A DNA stretch of 64,000 nucleotides from Dyadobacter pollutisoli (GTDB lineage: Bacteria > Bacteroidota > Bacteroidia > Cytophagales > Spirosomataceae): the NCBI RefSeq assembly GCF_026625565.1, contig NZ_CP112998.1:2358501-2422500 (forward strand), written 5' to 3'. The notes under the pieces are model-generated. The model saw only the letters and a program-made list of their open reading frames with translations. It was not told the origin of the DNA and searched no databases. Position 1 is the stretch's first letter. Each line of letters starts with the position of its first letter. The position numbers and the translations under genes are program-made. This document shows positions 8,954 through 18,357 of this stretch, piece by piece.

Positions 8954-9862
8954 TTATGGTCTTGCGCTGCCCTTTGCAGCCGTTGGGAAGTTGGTCGGAA
9001 CGGCCTGTTTTACTTTCCCGCTTGCTACCCACTCCGTTCCCCGCTGCAATGTAGTGATGAAACCAATGCACTTTTGCGAGTAATTTTCGTGACCTAGTGT
9101 GGTATGGAAAATCTTGCCTTTGCCGTATTGCAGTGTCATCAGCATGGGCTCATTTCTGCCGGAACCTCTCTGCTCAACCGGGCTGTAAGCCGTAGCAAGG
9201 ACAGTTACATTCTCTGCAGGACCCCTCAGGCGATCATAAAGTTCATCTTTTTGATGCAGCCACTCTGCGGGTAGTCCTTTCATGATGGGATGACTTGCAT
9301 CTCTGGTTTTTACAATAAATTCATGTTGGTTACCATGGCTTCCCCCAATTCCGACCGTTGTGTCTTTAACTATTTTTCCTTTTGAATCATCAAAATACAA
9401 ATATGGGCCCGATTTTTCATTTCGTCCCTCCCATCCGCCGATTCCGATCATTTTGTTATAGGCTTCCCATTTTGGGAAAGAGTTGTCGGCAGCGTGGACT
9501 ACGACCAGTCCGCCCCCGTTTTTCACGAATTTTTCAAATGCGTCATTGGTTTCCTTTGACCAGGGATTACCATTGTAATTGGATAGCACTACATCATATT
9601 GGTTGAAATCAGGTTTAAAACTTTCCATATTTTCACCTTTTTTTGGAGTAGTGACAATGTCTACTGCAAAAAGCTTGGTTTCTTCGAGGTAACCCTTCAT
9701 CGTTGCAGAGCCTTCTGTCATATTCCGATGGTTATTCTGGCCGTCGATGATCAGTACTTTATAAATTTTCTTGGGAATTGGCCGCATTCCTGTAAGTCCA
9801 AACGTCAGTAAGGCTGCGAAGCAAAACACAGAAATCCGAGACAATATACGCAGTACTTTCAT
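8954..9862 (-). CDS. ThuA-like domain protein, exported
   Basis: A 302-residue protein of the ThuA (trehalose-utilisation) family, which has a class-I glutamine-amidotransferase-like fold. Conserved features: KVLIIDGQNNH at the start of the domain, NGGGLVVVHAADNSF, the WEGR segment, SHGNQHEF and a C-terminal GRGKIFHTTLGH-like segment (here GKGKIFHTTLGH). The ATG at 9862 gives a signal peptide (MKVLRILSRISVFCFAALLTFG); the open frame reaches a GTG at 9952, which would bury the signal. Members often sit with PVC cytochromes and SusC/D systems and are thought to act on sugars; the reaction is not established. Confidence 0.88.
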   Translation of the reverse strand: MKVLRILSRISVFCFAALLTFGLTGMRPIPKKIYKVLIIDGQNNHRNMTEGSATMKGYLEETKLFAVDIVTTPKKGENMESFKPDFNQYDVVLSNYNGNPWSKETNDAFEKFVKNGGGLVVVHAADNSFPKWEAYNKMIGIGGWEGRNEKSGPYLYFDDSKGKIVKDTTVGIGGSHGNQHEFIVKTRDASHPIMKGLPAEWLHQKDELYDRLRGPAENVTVLATAYSPVEQRGSGRNEPMLMTLQYGKGKIFHTTLGHENYSQKCIGFITTLQRGTEWVASGKVKQAVPTNFPTAAKGSARP

Positions 9863-9997
9863 TCGATAAAATTTTTCGAAACTGTTAAAAAAAGTAGTGA
9901 TGCCACCGGACCGGATTTGCCGTAAAAGCAGCCGATCAACACGCAGCACCACTATATTAAGCTTAATAAATTATAATCTACTCAAAAATAAAGCGAT

Positions 9998-12694
9998 CTA
10001 TTTTCCTCCTTTTGGAGCCGCAGATTCGGTATAAATCGGGTTGTTTTTGTTACCACCTGACATTAAATATGCTACAAGATCTCTCAGCTCGTCCGGGTTC
10101 AAACTATTGATCAGCCCTGGCAGCATAATTGATACAGGCGATATTTTGCTTGATGTCACTTCCTTTTTGCTGATTTTGCGGATTGTTTTTGAGTCAAAAG
10201 GATTCTGAGCGATGTAATAGAAATTCGCATCTTCATTCATTTGGCGACCTAATACGGACTGGCCGTCTTTCATTGTATAGATCGTTGAAGCGTACTGATC
10301 CGAAACAGCTTTATTAGGTACAATAATGGCTTCCAGCATATCTTTCGCGCTGAAACGAGTTCCTAATTGAGTCAATTCCGGTCCAACATCTGCGCCTTCG
10401 CCTTGAATGGTATGGCATTTGTCACAGATAATCGCCGAGAAGATAAGTTTTCCTCTTTCAAAGTCCCGGTTCTTCAAACTGTCCTGAACAAGTTTGACAG
10501 CATCTTCAACTTTCCACCCACGTCCTGGTCCTTTCGGAGCATAAACGTTTGCAATGTCATTTCCGCTGGCTGTTAGCAGCTTGGCACCGGACAAATCATT
10601 GTAGTAGTTGAATTTGTCTTTCGGCACATGTGTCAGGGCCCGTTGACGAGCTTTGTCGATAAATCCGATGTAACTCCTACCACCTTTAAAACTGAAAGCA
10701 GTATTAAACCACTTGAAATACTCGTCGCGTAAAGCCGGTGTCCAGTCTGTTTTGTCACCGCTCAGTACCATCGCATAAAAAGTCTGCTGAGCAGGTGGAA
10801 GCTTGGCAAGCAACCCGGCAATATCCAAACCGTATTGAGGGTTTCTGAGGATCAGGTCAGAAGAAGCTGTTGCAGGGATGTTGTCCTTGTCGACGAATTT
10901 CTCTGATTTCAGCAACGCCAGTGTTCTTTCAGCTGTTTTCGGAACTTCAAGGAATACAAGCAGTTTACTATACAAACGATTGATTTCCGGTGATTTCGAA
11001 GGATAGTTTGGGTTAAGGTAGCTCACTACGGCAGTCTTAGTAGCGGCGTCGGGCTGTCCGAAGCGGAAAAATGCAACTTCGAAAGTTCGGAGGAGATCTG
11101 CTTTTTTTGCATCTGTTAACTTCGCGTAGTCGATCTTGATCAATGCTTTATAAAGATCATTTTTGACACTGGCATCTCCCTGACGGGCTAGCGCTAACGC
11201 TCCATAGATCAGCGTTTGTGGATCTTTTTCAGCCAACACTTTGGATTTCCATTGGTCAACCGGCTGGTGTTCAACTGCGATTCGAGCAGCATAACGTACA
11301 AAACGGTCCGGATGTTTCAGATTTGGCCAGGCAGCATCAACAGCTTTCGGATCCTTTTTGGCATGAAAACTTTCCAGTTCGGTACGCAGTTTGTGTTCTG
11401 GCGTGATTACAGGTTTAACCACATTTGAACCAGCTGCGATTTTTTCATAGTCTTTGTGATATACACGATAAAGATCAGATTCAAGGCGGCGACCACCTGT
11501 CAGGAAGTAAAGCGCGCCGTCGGGACCAATCTGTCCGTCAGTCAGGGGCAATGGAGAGCCGGAAATAAACTCTTCATGGTCCGCTGAATAAGTTGACCCG
11601 TTTGGTTTCAGGTGCAATGCATGCATAATCCCAAAACTCCAATCGAAGGCAAGCAACGTATTTTTATATTTCTCGGGGAAACGGGCATCTTTGAGGTAGA
11701 TCAGGTTGGTTGGTGAACCTTGGCCAATGTTCTGCAACGCAGGTAGATTGTCAGGAAATGATGGGTGCCATTTGCCCGATCCTGTCCGCCATCCAAATTC
11801 CCCCCCGCTGGTTGCGTGGCAAACCCTGGTTGGGCGATACCATGGCTGGCCAAAATCCCATTCCATGTCCGAATCATAAGTGAAAAGATCGCCAGCTTCA
11901 TTGAATGCAATGTCGTATGGGTTTCTGAAACCAGCGGTGATCAGCTCCCACTTTTTGCCTTCGGGATCCGTTTCAACGATCCAGCCACCCGGGGCCATTC
12001 TGTCGTTGGCATGTCCGCGTGGATCCTTGATCAACGGGAAAAGATTGTCGTCTTTCCAGTTAGGTGTCAGGCGGTATGAATCCATTTGAGGCAGGTCGGT
12101 ATGGTTACCGGCTACGACAAAAAGGGATTTCTTATCAGGCGATAGGATAATGCTATGCGGGCCGTGCTCCCCCTCCCCTTTTGTAGCCTTCAACAAAGTC
12201 ACTTTGTCAAATTGATCATCATTGTCGGTATCCTGTAAGCGGTAAACGCCGCTACCATTAGGGATTTTTTCAGTGGATCGGTTATTAACTACCACATACA
12301 GGCTGTTGAATGCGTAAAGCAATCCCTGCGCGGCACCCATATTCACTTTGGCAGTATCGGCCTTATTGCCTACGATCAGCTTTTCAACTTTGGGAGCAGC
12401 GGTTGAACCAATTGGAGGCAGCTCCAACCGATAGAGAAACCCATACTGATCGGAAGTGATCATCCGGCCTTTGTTGTCGAATGCCATGGAGACCCATGAA
12501 CCATTCATTTCTTCGGAAGGACTATATAAATGTTCAGCCTTGAAACCTTCGGGTAATTTTAGTTTGTCAACCTTTGAGCCGGGAGGACGGTGTTTGGCAG
12601 TTCGGTTACTTAGCATCACTCCGCAGAAAACGCCCACAGCCAGAAGCACCGCGAGCGTCATTGGAAGTTTTAACCATTGTTTTTTTGTGTACAT
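9998..12694 (-). CDS. PVC-type cytochrome c with beta-propeller and HEAT-like region
   Basis: An 898-residue protein with an N-terminal membrane anchor or signal (about residues 11-28). Residues about 45-420 form a sugar-dehydrogenase-like beta-propeller (LPEGFKAEHL, GPHSIILSPD, AFRNPYDIAFN-type segments). Next comes an alpha-helical HEAT-like region. A C-terminal cytochrome c domain has one haem site, C757-D-K-C760-H761, and a distal Met in SIMLPGL. This is the PVC-type arrangement described first in Planctomycetes and common in Cytophagales. It probably oxidises a sugar derivative or passes electrons in the periplasm. It leads the unit that continues with the ThuA-like gene and both isomerase-like genes and starts from its own conserved promoter. 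Confidence 0.9.
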   Translation of the reverse strand: MYTKKQWLKLPMTLAVLLAVGVFCGVMLSNRTAKHRPPGSKVDKLKLPEGFKAEHLYSPSEEMNGSWVSMAFDNKGRMITSDQYGFLYRLELPPIGSTAAPKVEKLIVGNKADTAKVNMGAAQGLLYAFNSLYVVVNNRSTEKIPNGSGVYRLQDTDNDDQFDKVTLLKATKGEGEHGPHSIILSPDKKSLFVVAGNHTDLPQMDSYRLTPNWKDDNLFPLIKDPRGHANDRMAPGGWIVETDPEGKKWELITAGFRNPYDIAFNEAGDLFTYDSDMEWDFGQPWYRPTRVCHATSGGEFGWRTGSGKWHPSFPDNLPALQNIGQGSPTNLIYLKDARFPEKYKNTLLAFDWSFGIMHALHLKPNGSTYSADHEEFISGSPLPLTDGQIGPDGALYFLTGGRRLESDLYRVYHKDYEKIAAGSNVVKPVITPEHKLRTELESFHAKKDPKAVDAAWPNLKHPDRFVRYAARIAVEHQPVDQWKSKVLAEKDPQTLIYGALALARQGDASVKNDLYKALIKIDYAKLTDAKKADLLRTFEVAFFRFGQPDAATKTAVVSYLNPNYPSKSPEINRLYSKLLVFLEVPKTAERTLALLKSEKFVDKDNIPATASSDLILRNPQYGLDIAGLLAKLPPAQQTFYAMVLSGDKTDWTPALRDEYFKWFNTAFSFKGGRSYIGFIDKARQRALTHVPKDKFNYYNDLSGAKLLTASGNDIANVYAPKGPGRGWKVEDAVKLVQDSLKNRDFERGKLIFSAIICDKCHTIQGEGADVGPELTQLGTRFSAKDMLEAIIVPNKAVSDQYASTIYTMKDGQSVLGRQMNEDANFYYIAQNPFDSKTIRKISKKEVTSSKISPVSIMLPGLINSLNPDELRDLVAYLMSGGNKNNPIYTESAAPKGGK

Positions 12695-12851
12695 TTTACA
12701 GCTCAGAGTTTAAGTAATTATTAATGATAAAATTGATTGACACACAATGTATTCATTCAGACCGCCTTTTCATTGAGTAAAGTTCGGGGCGCATTTTTGT
12801 TACTGATATCTTAAATAAAACTAACTAAAACTTCAAATAATCTGATTAGTA

Positions 12852-12901
12852 CAATATTAGAAGTATTGAGCGACGAGACTATCCTGTTGTGTCGGGGTTT
12901 T
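12852..12901 (-). promoter_or_regulatory. regulon promoter 1 (PVC cytochrome unit)
   Basis: On the minus strand the core GACACAACAGGATAGT (preceded by AAAACCCC) is followed after exactly 18 bases by TAATATTG (plus-strand 12852-12859), a variant of the TAnnTTTG -7 box. The operator occupies the place where a TTTG -33 element would be. Transcription would start near 12845. The same arrangement occurs at three other sites in this cluster. Confidence 0.75.
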
Positions 12902-12906
12902 GATGA

Positions 12907-13083
12907 ATGAGTTAATGAGTTAATGAGTGAATGAGTGAATGAGTTAATGAGTTAATGAGTTAATGAGTGAATGAGTGAATGAGTGAATGAGTGAATGAGT
13001 GATAAAACGAAAAATGAGTGAACGATTGAATCATTGAACCTTAGGTCAACATTCACTCATTCACTCATTCAAAATTCACTCAT
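12907..13083. repeat. inverted octamer array, locus 1
   Basis: Twelve uninterrupted 8-base units, ATGAGTTA or ATGAGTGA, run from 12907 to 13002. One more unit is at 13014-13021. After a spacer, three reverse-complement units (TCACTCAT) follow at 13053, 13061 and 13076. The two orientations can pair into a hairpin; the best continuous match is AATGAGTGAA with TTCACTCATT. The array lies between the end of susD1 and the next operator, the place where the other units in this cluster have terminators. Confidence 0.93.
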
Positions 13084-13089
13084 TCAAAG

Positions 13090-14598
13090 TTAGAAATGCG
13101 GCGTCAATGCTGATTCAACGGCTGGAAGTCCATAATAGTCATCCAGTACTGTGAACGCATTTGGAGGAGGCGCAGCGCCTTTCGGGAAATAATAAAGGGC
13201 TGGATTGGCTTTCACTTTTGCACCATAAGCGCCAATAATTTCCTTCACACGGCCCGTCCGGGTCAAATCGAACCAGCGTTTGTTTTCGAATGCCAGCTCC
13301 ACTCTTCTTTCTTTGAAAATAGCTTCCCGCATAGTGGCCTGCGTGGTGGCAGTGGTAGCTGCCAGCCCGGCGCGGGCGCGCACTTGGTCGATGTAAGTAG
13401 CTGCTTCTGCTGGTTTGCCCTGCTCATTAAGCGATTCAGCCATTAAAAGCAACACTTCTGCGTAGCGATATACGGGCCAGTTCATGCCGGTATTGTTATG
13501 CAATGAGTGGGTTTTTGCATATTTTTTGATGTAAGGGTACACCTTATTTTCTGCCAGGCTTCCGCTCAATGTAACCATACCGATAGAAATATCTTTCCGC
13601 TTATCACCTGTTTCGTAAGCCGCGATCAAATCAGGAGTTGGAATGTTGTTGCTTTCCTGAGAAGTTGGTTGAGGATTTGAAGTACCAGTAATCGGTGCGA
13701 TCTCAGCCGCAGATATTGGAGACGGAATGAAACGATAAATTTGATTACCATTATACCCGGCCGAACCTTCCATATACTGGATCTCAAAAACGGACTCCGC
13801 ATTGTTCTTATTTCCAGTGGTAGTCGAGAACGCATTGGCATAATCCGGCATCAGGATATATCCATCGTTTGTGATCACATCTTTCAACAAAGGTTCTGCC
13901 AGGGCCCATTTTTTCTGTGTAATGTAGAGATTGGCCAAAAGTGTCTTAGCTGCACCGGAAGTTGCGCGGCCTGCCTCTTGTTTTGCTTTGTTCAACAATA
14001 GCGTACTTGCCTCTTTGGCGTCTTTCTCGACCTGCGCGTAAAGTTCCTCAGTGCTTGCCAATGGTAACGCAGCATCCTCACGTCCCGTAACGGGTTGTAA
14101 GTGGAGGGGAACTTTTCCGAATAATCGCACCAAATCAAAGTATGCAAAAGCCCGCAGGAATAGCGCCTGTCCTTTCAAATTGTTTTTAGATGCAGCAGCG
14201 AAATCGACGTCGTCAATCGACGCGAGGATTTGATTCGTTCGGGCAATAATCCGGTAATTAAGGCGATATTGAACCAAAACGTTGTCATTTGCAGTGATTC
14301 CACTAGCGGTTGGAACGGCGAAATCGGCTACGTTTTCTGTTGGATCTACCGCGCCGTAAAGTGTATTACGTGCATAATAGGTATTGTCGGAATGCATTTC
14401 CTCCAACACCCATGCGCGCTCATTGAACATTTGGCGTAAAGGTTCATACGCCCCATTTACCGCTTGCTGAAAGTCAGCCTCTTTTACGAAAAACGTAGCT
14501 GAGCTGAGTGCGGTCTCAGGTATAACGGTTAGAAATTCATCGTTACAACCACTCATCGCCAATGCTAAAAGGCAGGTTGCTATATATTTTTTGTTCAT
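13090..14598 (-). CDS. SusD/RagB nutrient-binding lipoprotein 1
   Basis: A 502-residue outer-membrane lipoprotein that captures substrate over its SusC partner. The signal ends in the lipobox AMSGC with Cys18. SusD hallmarks are present: the TPR-like N-terminal helices (ANSATF-type region SSATFFVKEADFQQAVNGAYE), the YFDLVRLFG segment, and the C-terminal VRARAGL...FKERRVELAFENKRWFDLTRTGR block. Located 41 bases downstream of susC1 on the same strand. The ligand is unknown; nothing in the sequence identifies a specific glycan. Confidence 0.95.
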   Translation of the reverse strand: MNKKYIATCLLALAMSGCNDEFLTVIPETALSSATFFVKEADFQQAVNGAYEPLRQMFNERAWVLEEMHSDNTYYARNTLYGAVDPTENVADFAVPTASGITANDNVLVQYRLNYRIIARTNQILASIDDVDFAAASKNNLKGQALFLRAFAYFDLVRLFGKVPLHLQPVTGREDAALPLASTEELYAQVEKDAKEASTLLLNKAKQEAGRATSGAAKTLLANLYITQKKWALAEPLLKDVITNDGYILMPDYANAFSTTTGNKNNAESVFEIQYMEGSAGYNGNQIYRFIPSPISAAEIAPITGTSNPQPTSQESNNIPTPDLIAAYETGDKRKDISIGMVTLSGSLAENKVYPYIKKYAKTHSLHNNTGMNWPVYRYAEVLLLMAESLNEQGKPAEAATYIDQVRARAGLAATTATTQATMREAIFKERRVELAFENKRWFDLTRTGRVKEIIGAYGAKVKANPALYYFPKGAAPPPNAFTVLDDYYGLPAVESALTPHF

Positions 14599-14639
14599 AT
14601 CTAATTGAAATTAAGAATGAGTTTGATTACGGTCCGACT

Positions 14640-17600
14640 TTAAAAGTTCAGGTTAACACCTACGGTCCAGGTACGTGGAACCGGATAGCTTGAAAAGTCA
14701 ACACCCTGGCTCAGGTTACCACCATCACCCTGTCCGTCACCTTGTGCGCTGGTTTCCGGGTTAGGTCCGCCCCAATATTTTGTAAATACGTATACCTGCT
14801 GAGCAGATGCGTAGAGACGGGCAGATTTGAAGAATTTGTTCACCTTACCAATACTGTAACCCAAAGTAATGTTCTTGATCGTGAAGAATGAAGCATCGGC
14901 CAGGAATTGGGTACTGTTCCAGTCACGTTCGATACCGGTAAAGTTACCACCGTTGTTTGTCGCTCCATATTTTCCGCTTCCCTGGCTAATCACCGTCGTC
15001 GCAACCTGTTTTCCGTCAACTAATGAATTTTGAACACGGAACCGGTCTTTCACACCAGCAACCATATTAAATACACCATCAAGGTTGGCAGTACTATATA
15101 TGTGACGTACCCAAAGCTGATTGCCGTAAGAGCCTGATCCGGAGATTGAGAAATCCCAGTTTCCATAGCTCAAATTGTTTGTCAATCCGTATGTGAATTT
15201 AGGGAATGGACTGCCAATGATAGTCCGGTCATCTTTGTCACCTCCGTTTGTAATAACACCATCGCCGTTAACGTCTTTTAATTTGATGGTGCCAATGGCC
15301 GAGCGACCTGGAATCACCGGGGAGTTTTTAAGATCTTCAGCGCTGGTGTAATAACCTTCCTTGATCAAGCCATAGAACTGACCAAATGGCTGGCCAACTT
15401 GGGTGATGTGGAAAGATCCATATACACGGTCGATACCGGGAGCCAGTTCAAGAACCTTGTTTCTGTTGACCGAAACGTTGGCGTTGGTTGTCCATTTCAG
15501 TTTGCCTTCCAGGTTACGGGTGGTAAGCGAAAATTCATGTCCCCAGAATTTAATCTCACCAATGTTATCATTGAAGTTAGTGAAACCAGCCTCCTGTGGA
15601 ATTTGCACGGCATACAACAAGTTAGTGGTGTTCTTGGTGTAAAAATCATACACAAACTGGATCCGATCATTAAAAAGACCCAGATCCAAACCAAGATCAA
15701 ATTGTTTTGTTGTTTCCCAACCAAGGTTACTGTTGGCCAGCGAAGTCACCACTGCACCAGTCGCAACGGTGTTCCCAAAAACTGCGTTGGTTGTATTGTT
15801 AACGAGCGCATATTGGGTGTAGTTACCAATATTGTTATTTCCAATCACACCGTAGCTCGCTCGTAATTTAGCAAATGAAATTTTAGGCACGCTTTTCAGC
15901 AATTCTTCATCGGAAAGTACCCAGCCGGCCGATACGGATGGGAATGTACCCCACCGGTTGTCAGAACCGAAACGGGAAGATCCGTCCGCACGAACCGCTG
16001 CTGTTAACAGATATTTACCTTTGTAGTTGTAAGACAAGCGGGACAGATATGAAGTCAATGCCCATTCGTTAATCCCATTAAATGTATTCGAACCCGAGAC
16101 ACCATTTACGTTGAAGTTACCGGCGCGGTCAATGTTCAATGCACCCTGTACGGTCGGAAGCCTGTCGTCGGCATAGGTGTTTGCGGTCAGACGATCAAAA
16201 GTCTGACGGAAGCGCTGTTGCGTAAAACCTCCCAGTAATTCAAAATTGTGGTCACCAAAGCTGTGCACATAAGTGGCAAGGTTTTCATTCAGCCATGAGA
16301 AATTCTGAACATTTTGGCGGATCGAAACTGCTGTTGTCGGAATGGGCACGTTGATAGAGCTGGTCGCTGTGGATGGATTGAAGAAGAAGAATTTGTTACT
16401 CTCCATTTCAATATTGATCGTCGATTTCAATGTCAGCCCTCTAACAGGTTGGTATTGAATGTACCCGTTTCCAAGCAATTTGGTGCTTTTCGTCTCATTG
16501 ACCAGTTCATTGGCAGCTCTTATCCAGTTGGGGTAGTTGAAAATGTTACCTGTACTGGATGGGAATGTGTTAAACTTGGTTAGTTCACCATTTGCATCGC
16601 GGATAGGCATCACCGGCCAGGTATGCAGCGCATTGAAAAGTATACCAGTACCACGGTCACCGTCGGTTCTTGGCGTGTTGTCGAAAACATACTGCGGAGC
16701 AATATTGAACCCGATTTTGATTTTTTTGCCCACCGAGTATTCGGAGTTCATCCGGAGCGAATAACGTTTATACTTGTTATTCAATACGACTCCGTCCTGG
16801 TTAAAGATACCGGCAACCAGTGAGGTGCGCACGTTCTCTTTGTTGGAAGTAATGCTCAGGTTGTAGCTTTGTAGCGGAGCTCTTCTCAGCACAGCATCAT
16901 ACCAGTCGTTATTTTTCCCGTCGTATGACGATGGATTCTGGAATTCCGCTGGTACCGGCTGATTCTGGTCTTCGTAATATTCTTTTTTGAATTGCGCGAA
17001 CTCAGTTGCGTTAAGCATTTTGACGCGTCCGTGCATCGGAACCTTCTGAGTTCCGTAAAATGCGTTGAAGCTAACACTTGTCTCCCCCGTTTTTCCATGC
17101 TTGGTGGTGATAAGTACAACTCCGTTAGCAGCACGCGAACCATAAAGTGAAGTCGATGATGCGTCTTTAAGAACAGTAATTTCCTCGATTTCATCAGGGT
17201 TTATTGCACCGATCGTTCCCGTTATCGGGAAACCATCAACCACGTATAATGGATCACTACCCGCTGTAACAGATAACTGTCCACGTATACGGACGGTCAT
17301 CCCCTGTCCCGGCTTACCGGTAGTCTGGTTGATCTGTACACCTGCAAGTCGGCCCTGTAATTTTTGTGTAATTTGAGAAACCGGTACATCTTTTATCTCA
17401 GCGGCGCTAACCGTTTGTACAGCACCCGTTATTTCTTTTTTCAGCTGGCTGCCGTAGCCTACTACTACCACTTCGGAAAGGGCTTTGGCGTCAGTTAACA
17501 ACTTGACGTCTATGGTTGTAGCACTACCAAGTGGTATTTCCTGTGTAAGAAAGCCAACAGATGAGAAAATCAAGGTTCCTCCCTGGTCAGGAACATTAAT

Positions 17601-17873
17601 GGAATAAACTCCTTCAGCGTCGGTAACGGTACCGGTAGTTGTTCCTTTTAAAACAATGCTTACACCAGGTATTTTTTCACCTGCTTCGTCAGAAACCTTT
17701 CCTTTGATAGAACGGTCTATTGAATGATTTTTTTCCGCAATGGGATTAAGGGCCAAATGATTATTGGCCATCGCACTGAATCCGCATGCGGCTCCGATCA
17801 GCACCTGGCTTACCGAGAGTTTGATCATGGAATTCAATCGGGCACAATAGGGAAATTGTCGAAATTGATTCAT
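14640..17873 (-). CDS. SusC/RagA TonB-dependent transporter 1
   Basis: A 1077-residue outer-membrane transporter. Order of domains: signal region; CarboxypepD_reg-like domain (about 57-135, GKVSDEAGEKIPGVSI); a TonB-box-like stretch SEVVVVGYG; plug domain (about 150-255, with LYVVDGFP and ASSTSLYGSRAANGVVLITTK); then the 22-stranded barrel to the C-terminal aromatic NLNF. Works with the SusD lipoprotein downstream. The start MNQFRQF matches the start of the second SusC (MNQSRQL). The leader is about 330 bases if transcription begins at the conserved promoter. Confidence 0.96.
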   Translation of the reverse strand: MNQFRQFPYCARLNSMIKLSVSQVLIGAACGFSAMANNHLALNPIAEKNHSIDRSIKGKVSDEAGEKIPGVSIVLKGTTTGTVTDAEGVYSINVPDQGGTLIFSSVGFLTQEIPLGSATTIDVKLLTDAKALSEVVVVGYGSQLKKEITGAVQTVSAAEIKDVPVSQITQKLQGRLAGVQINQTTGKPGQGMTVRIRGQLSVTAGSDPLYVVDGFPITGTIGAINPDEIEEITVLKDASSTSLYGSRAANGVVLITTKHGKTGETSVSFNAFYGTQKVPMHGRVKMLNATEFAQFKKEYYEDQNQPVPAEFQNPSSYDGKNNDWYDAVLRRAPLQSYNLSITSNKENVRTSLVAGIFNQDGVVLNNKYKRYSLRMNSEYSVGKKIKIGFNIAPQYVFDNTPRTDGDRGTGILFNALHTWPVMPIRDANGELTKFNTFPSSTGNIFNYPNWIRAANELVNETKSTKLLGNGYIQYQPVRGLTLKSTINIEMESNKFFFFNPSTATSSINVPIPTTAVSIRQNVQNFSWLNENLATYVHSFGDHNFELLGGFTQQRFRQTFDRLTANTYADDRLPTVQGALNIDRAGNFNVNGVSGSNTFNGINEWALTSYLSRLSYNYKGKYLLTAAVRADGSSRFGSDNRWGTFPSVSAGWVLSDEELLKSVPKISFAKLRASYGVIGNNNIGNYTQYALVNNTTNAVFGNTVATGAVVTSLANSNLGWETTKQFDLGLDLGLFNDRIQFVYDFYTKNTTNLLYAVQIPQEAGFTNFNDNIGEIKFWGHEFSLTTRNLEGKLKWTTNANVSVNRNKVLELAPGIDRVYGSFHITQVGQPFGQFYGLIKEGYYTSAEDLKNSPVIPGRSAIGTIKLKDVNGDGVITNGGDKDDRTIIGSPFPKFTYGLTNNLSYGNWDFSISGSGSYGNQLWVRHIYSTANLDGVFNMVAGVKDRFRVQNSLVDGKQVATTVISQGSGKYGATNNGGNFTGIERDWNSTQFLADASFFTIKNITLGYSIGKVNKFFKSARLYASAQQVYVFTKYWGGPNPETSAQGDGQGDGGNLSQGVDFSSYPVPRTWTVGVNLNF

Positions 17874-18211
17874 AAGATTAAGTTTTAGTTTTAGAATTTA
17901 GCAGAGGTTCTCTTTGAATCCTGTCAGGATAGCCTGAGAAAGATTAGCGTCAGTTGGCTTTATGTTCCATAGTTCCGGTTTTAGGTGAATACTTGATCAG
18001 GGGGTTAGGAATAGCCGGTATCTGGCTTGTTTAAAAAGTTTTAATAATTGTTGTTTAAATCTAATTGTGGTTTTTACAGAGAAATCCGTTCGTGTCAAAG
18101 GGTGCCGAAAAGATCTGGTAACTACCGTTGATGAGGATTGAAATACTTTAAGAATAAAATGAATAGGATGTCCGTAAAGAACAAATTTTCATTCTTATAG
18201 TAATATTTATG

Positions 18212-18260
18212 CAATAGTAGAAGGAATGAGAGAACTGACTGTCCTGCTCTGTCTGGTTTT
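18212..18260 (-). promoter_or_regulatory. regulon promoter 2 (susC1-susD1)
   Basis: Minus-strand core GACAGAGCAGGACAGT, preceded by AAAACCA, and exactly 18 bases later TACTATTG (plus 18212-18219). The core is identical to that in front of the DUF1553 cytochrome gene. It is placed directly after the terminator of the preceding gene. Confidence 0.77.
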
Positions 18261-18306
18261 AACTAATATTTAATTTGCATGACTTTTTAGGACATAACCC
18301 ATAAAA

Positions 18307-18336
18307 AAAGCACCCGGGATCGTTACCGGGTGCTTT
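18307..18336 (-). terminator. terminator of the DUF1501 gene
   Basis: An 11-bp stem (AAAGCACCCGG / CCGGGTGCTTT) with an 8-base loop, followed on the minus strand by a run of seven T. It ends transcription 22 bases after the DUF1501 stop codon and separates this unit from susC1. Confidence 0.92.
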
Positions 18337-18357
18337 GAGCTGTAAAAATGGTATTAG

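Larger units (their letters stand above)
12695..13089. other. intergenic: cytochrome leader, promoter, octamer array
   Basis: From right to left on the minus strand this 395-base gap holds the inverted octamer arrays, then the conserved operator and promoter, then a leader of about 150 bases before the cytochrome ATG. I see no gene in it. Confidence 0.8.
17874..18357. other. intergenic: susC1 leader, promoter, terminator
   Basis: A 484-base gap holding, from right to left, the DUF1501 terminator (18307-18336), the conserved operator and -7 box (18212-18260), and a leader of about 330 AT-rich bases in which I see no reading frame or clear riboswitch fold. Confidence 0.75.

Noticed and set aside
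12907..13083. CRISPR array
   Set aside because: The units are contiguous octamers without spacers, with inverted copies and no cas genes; the same holds for 56853-56961.
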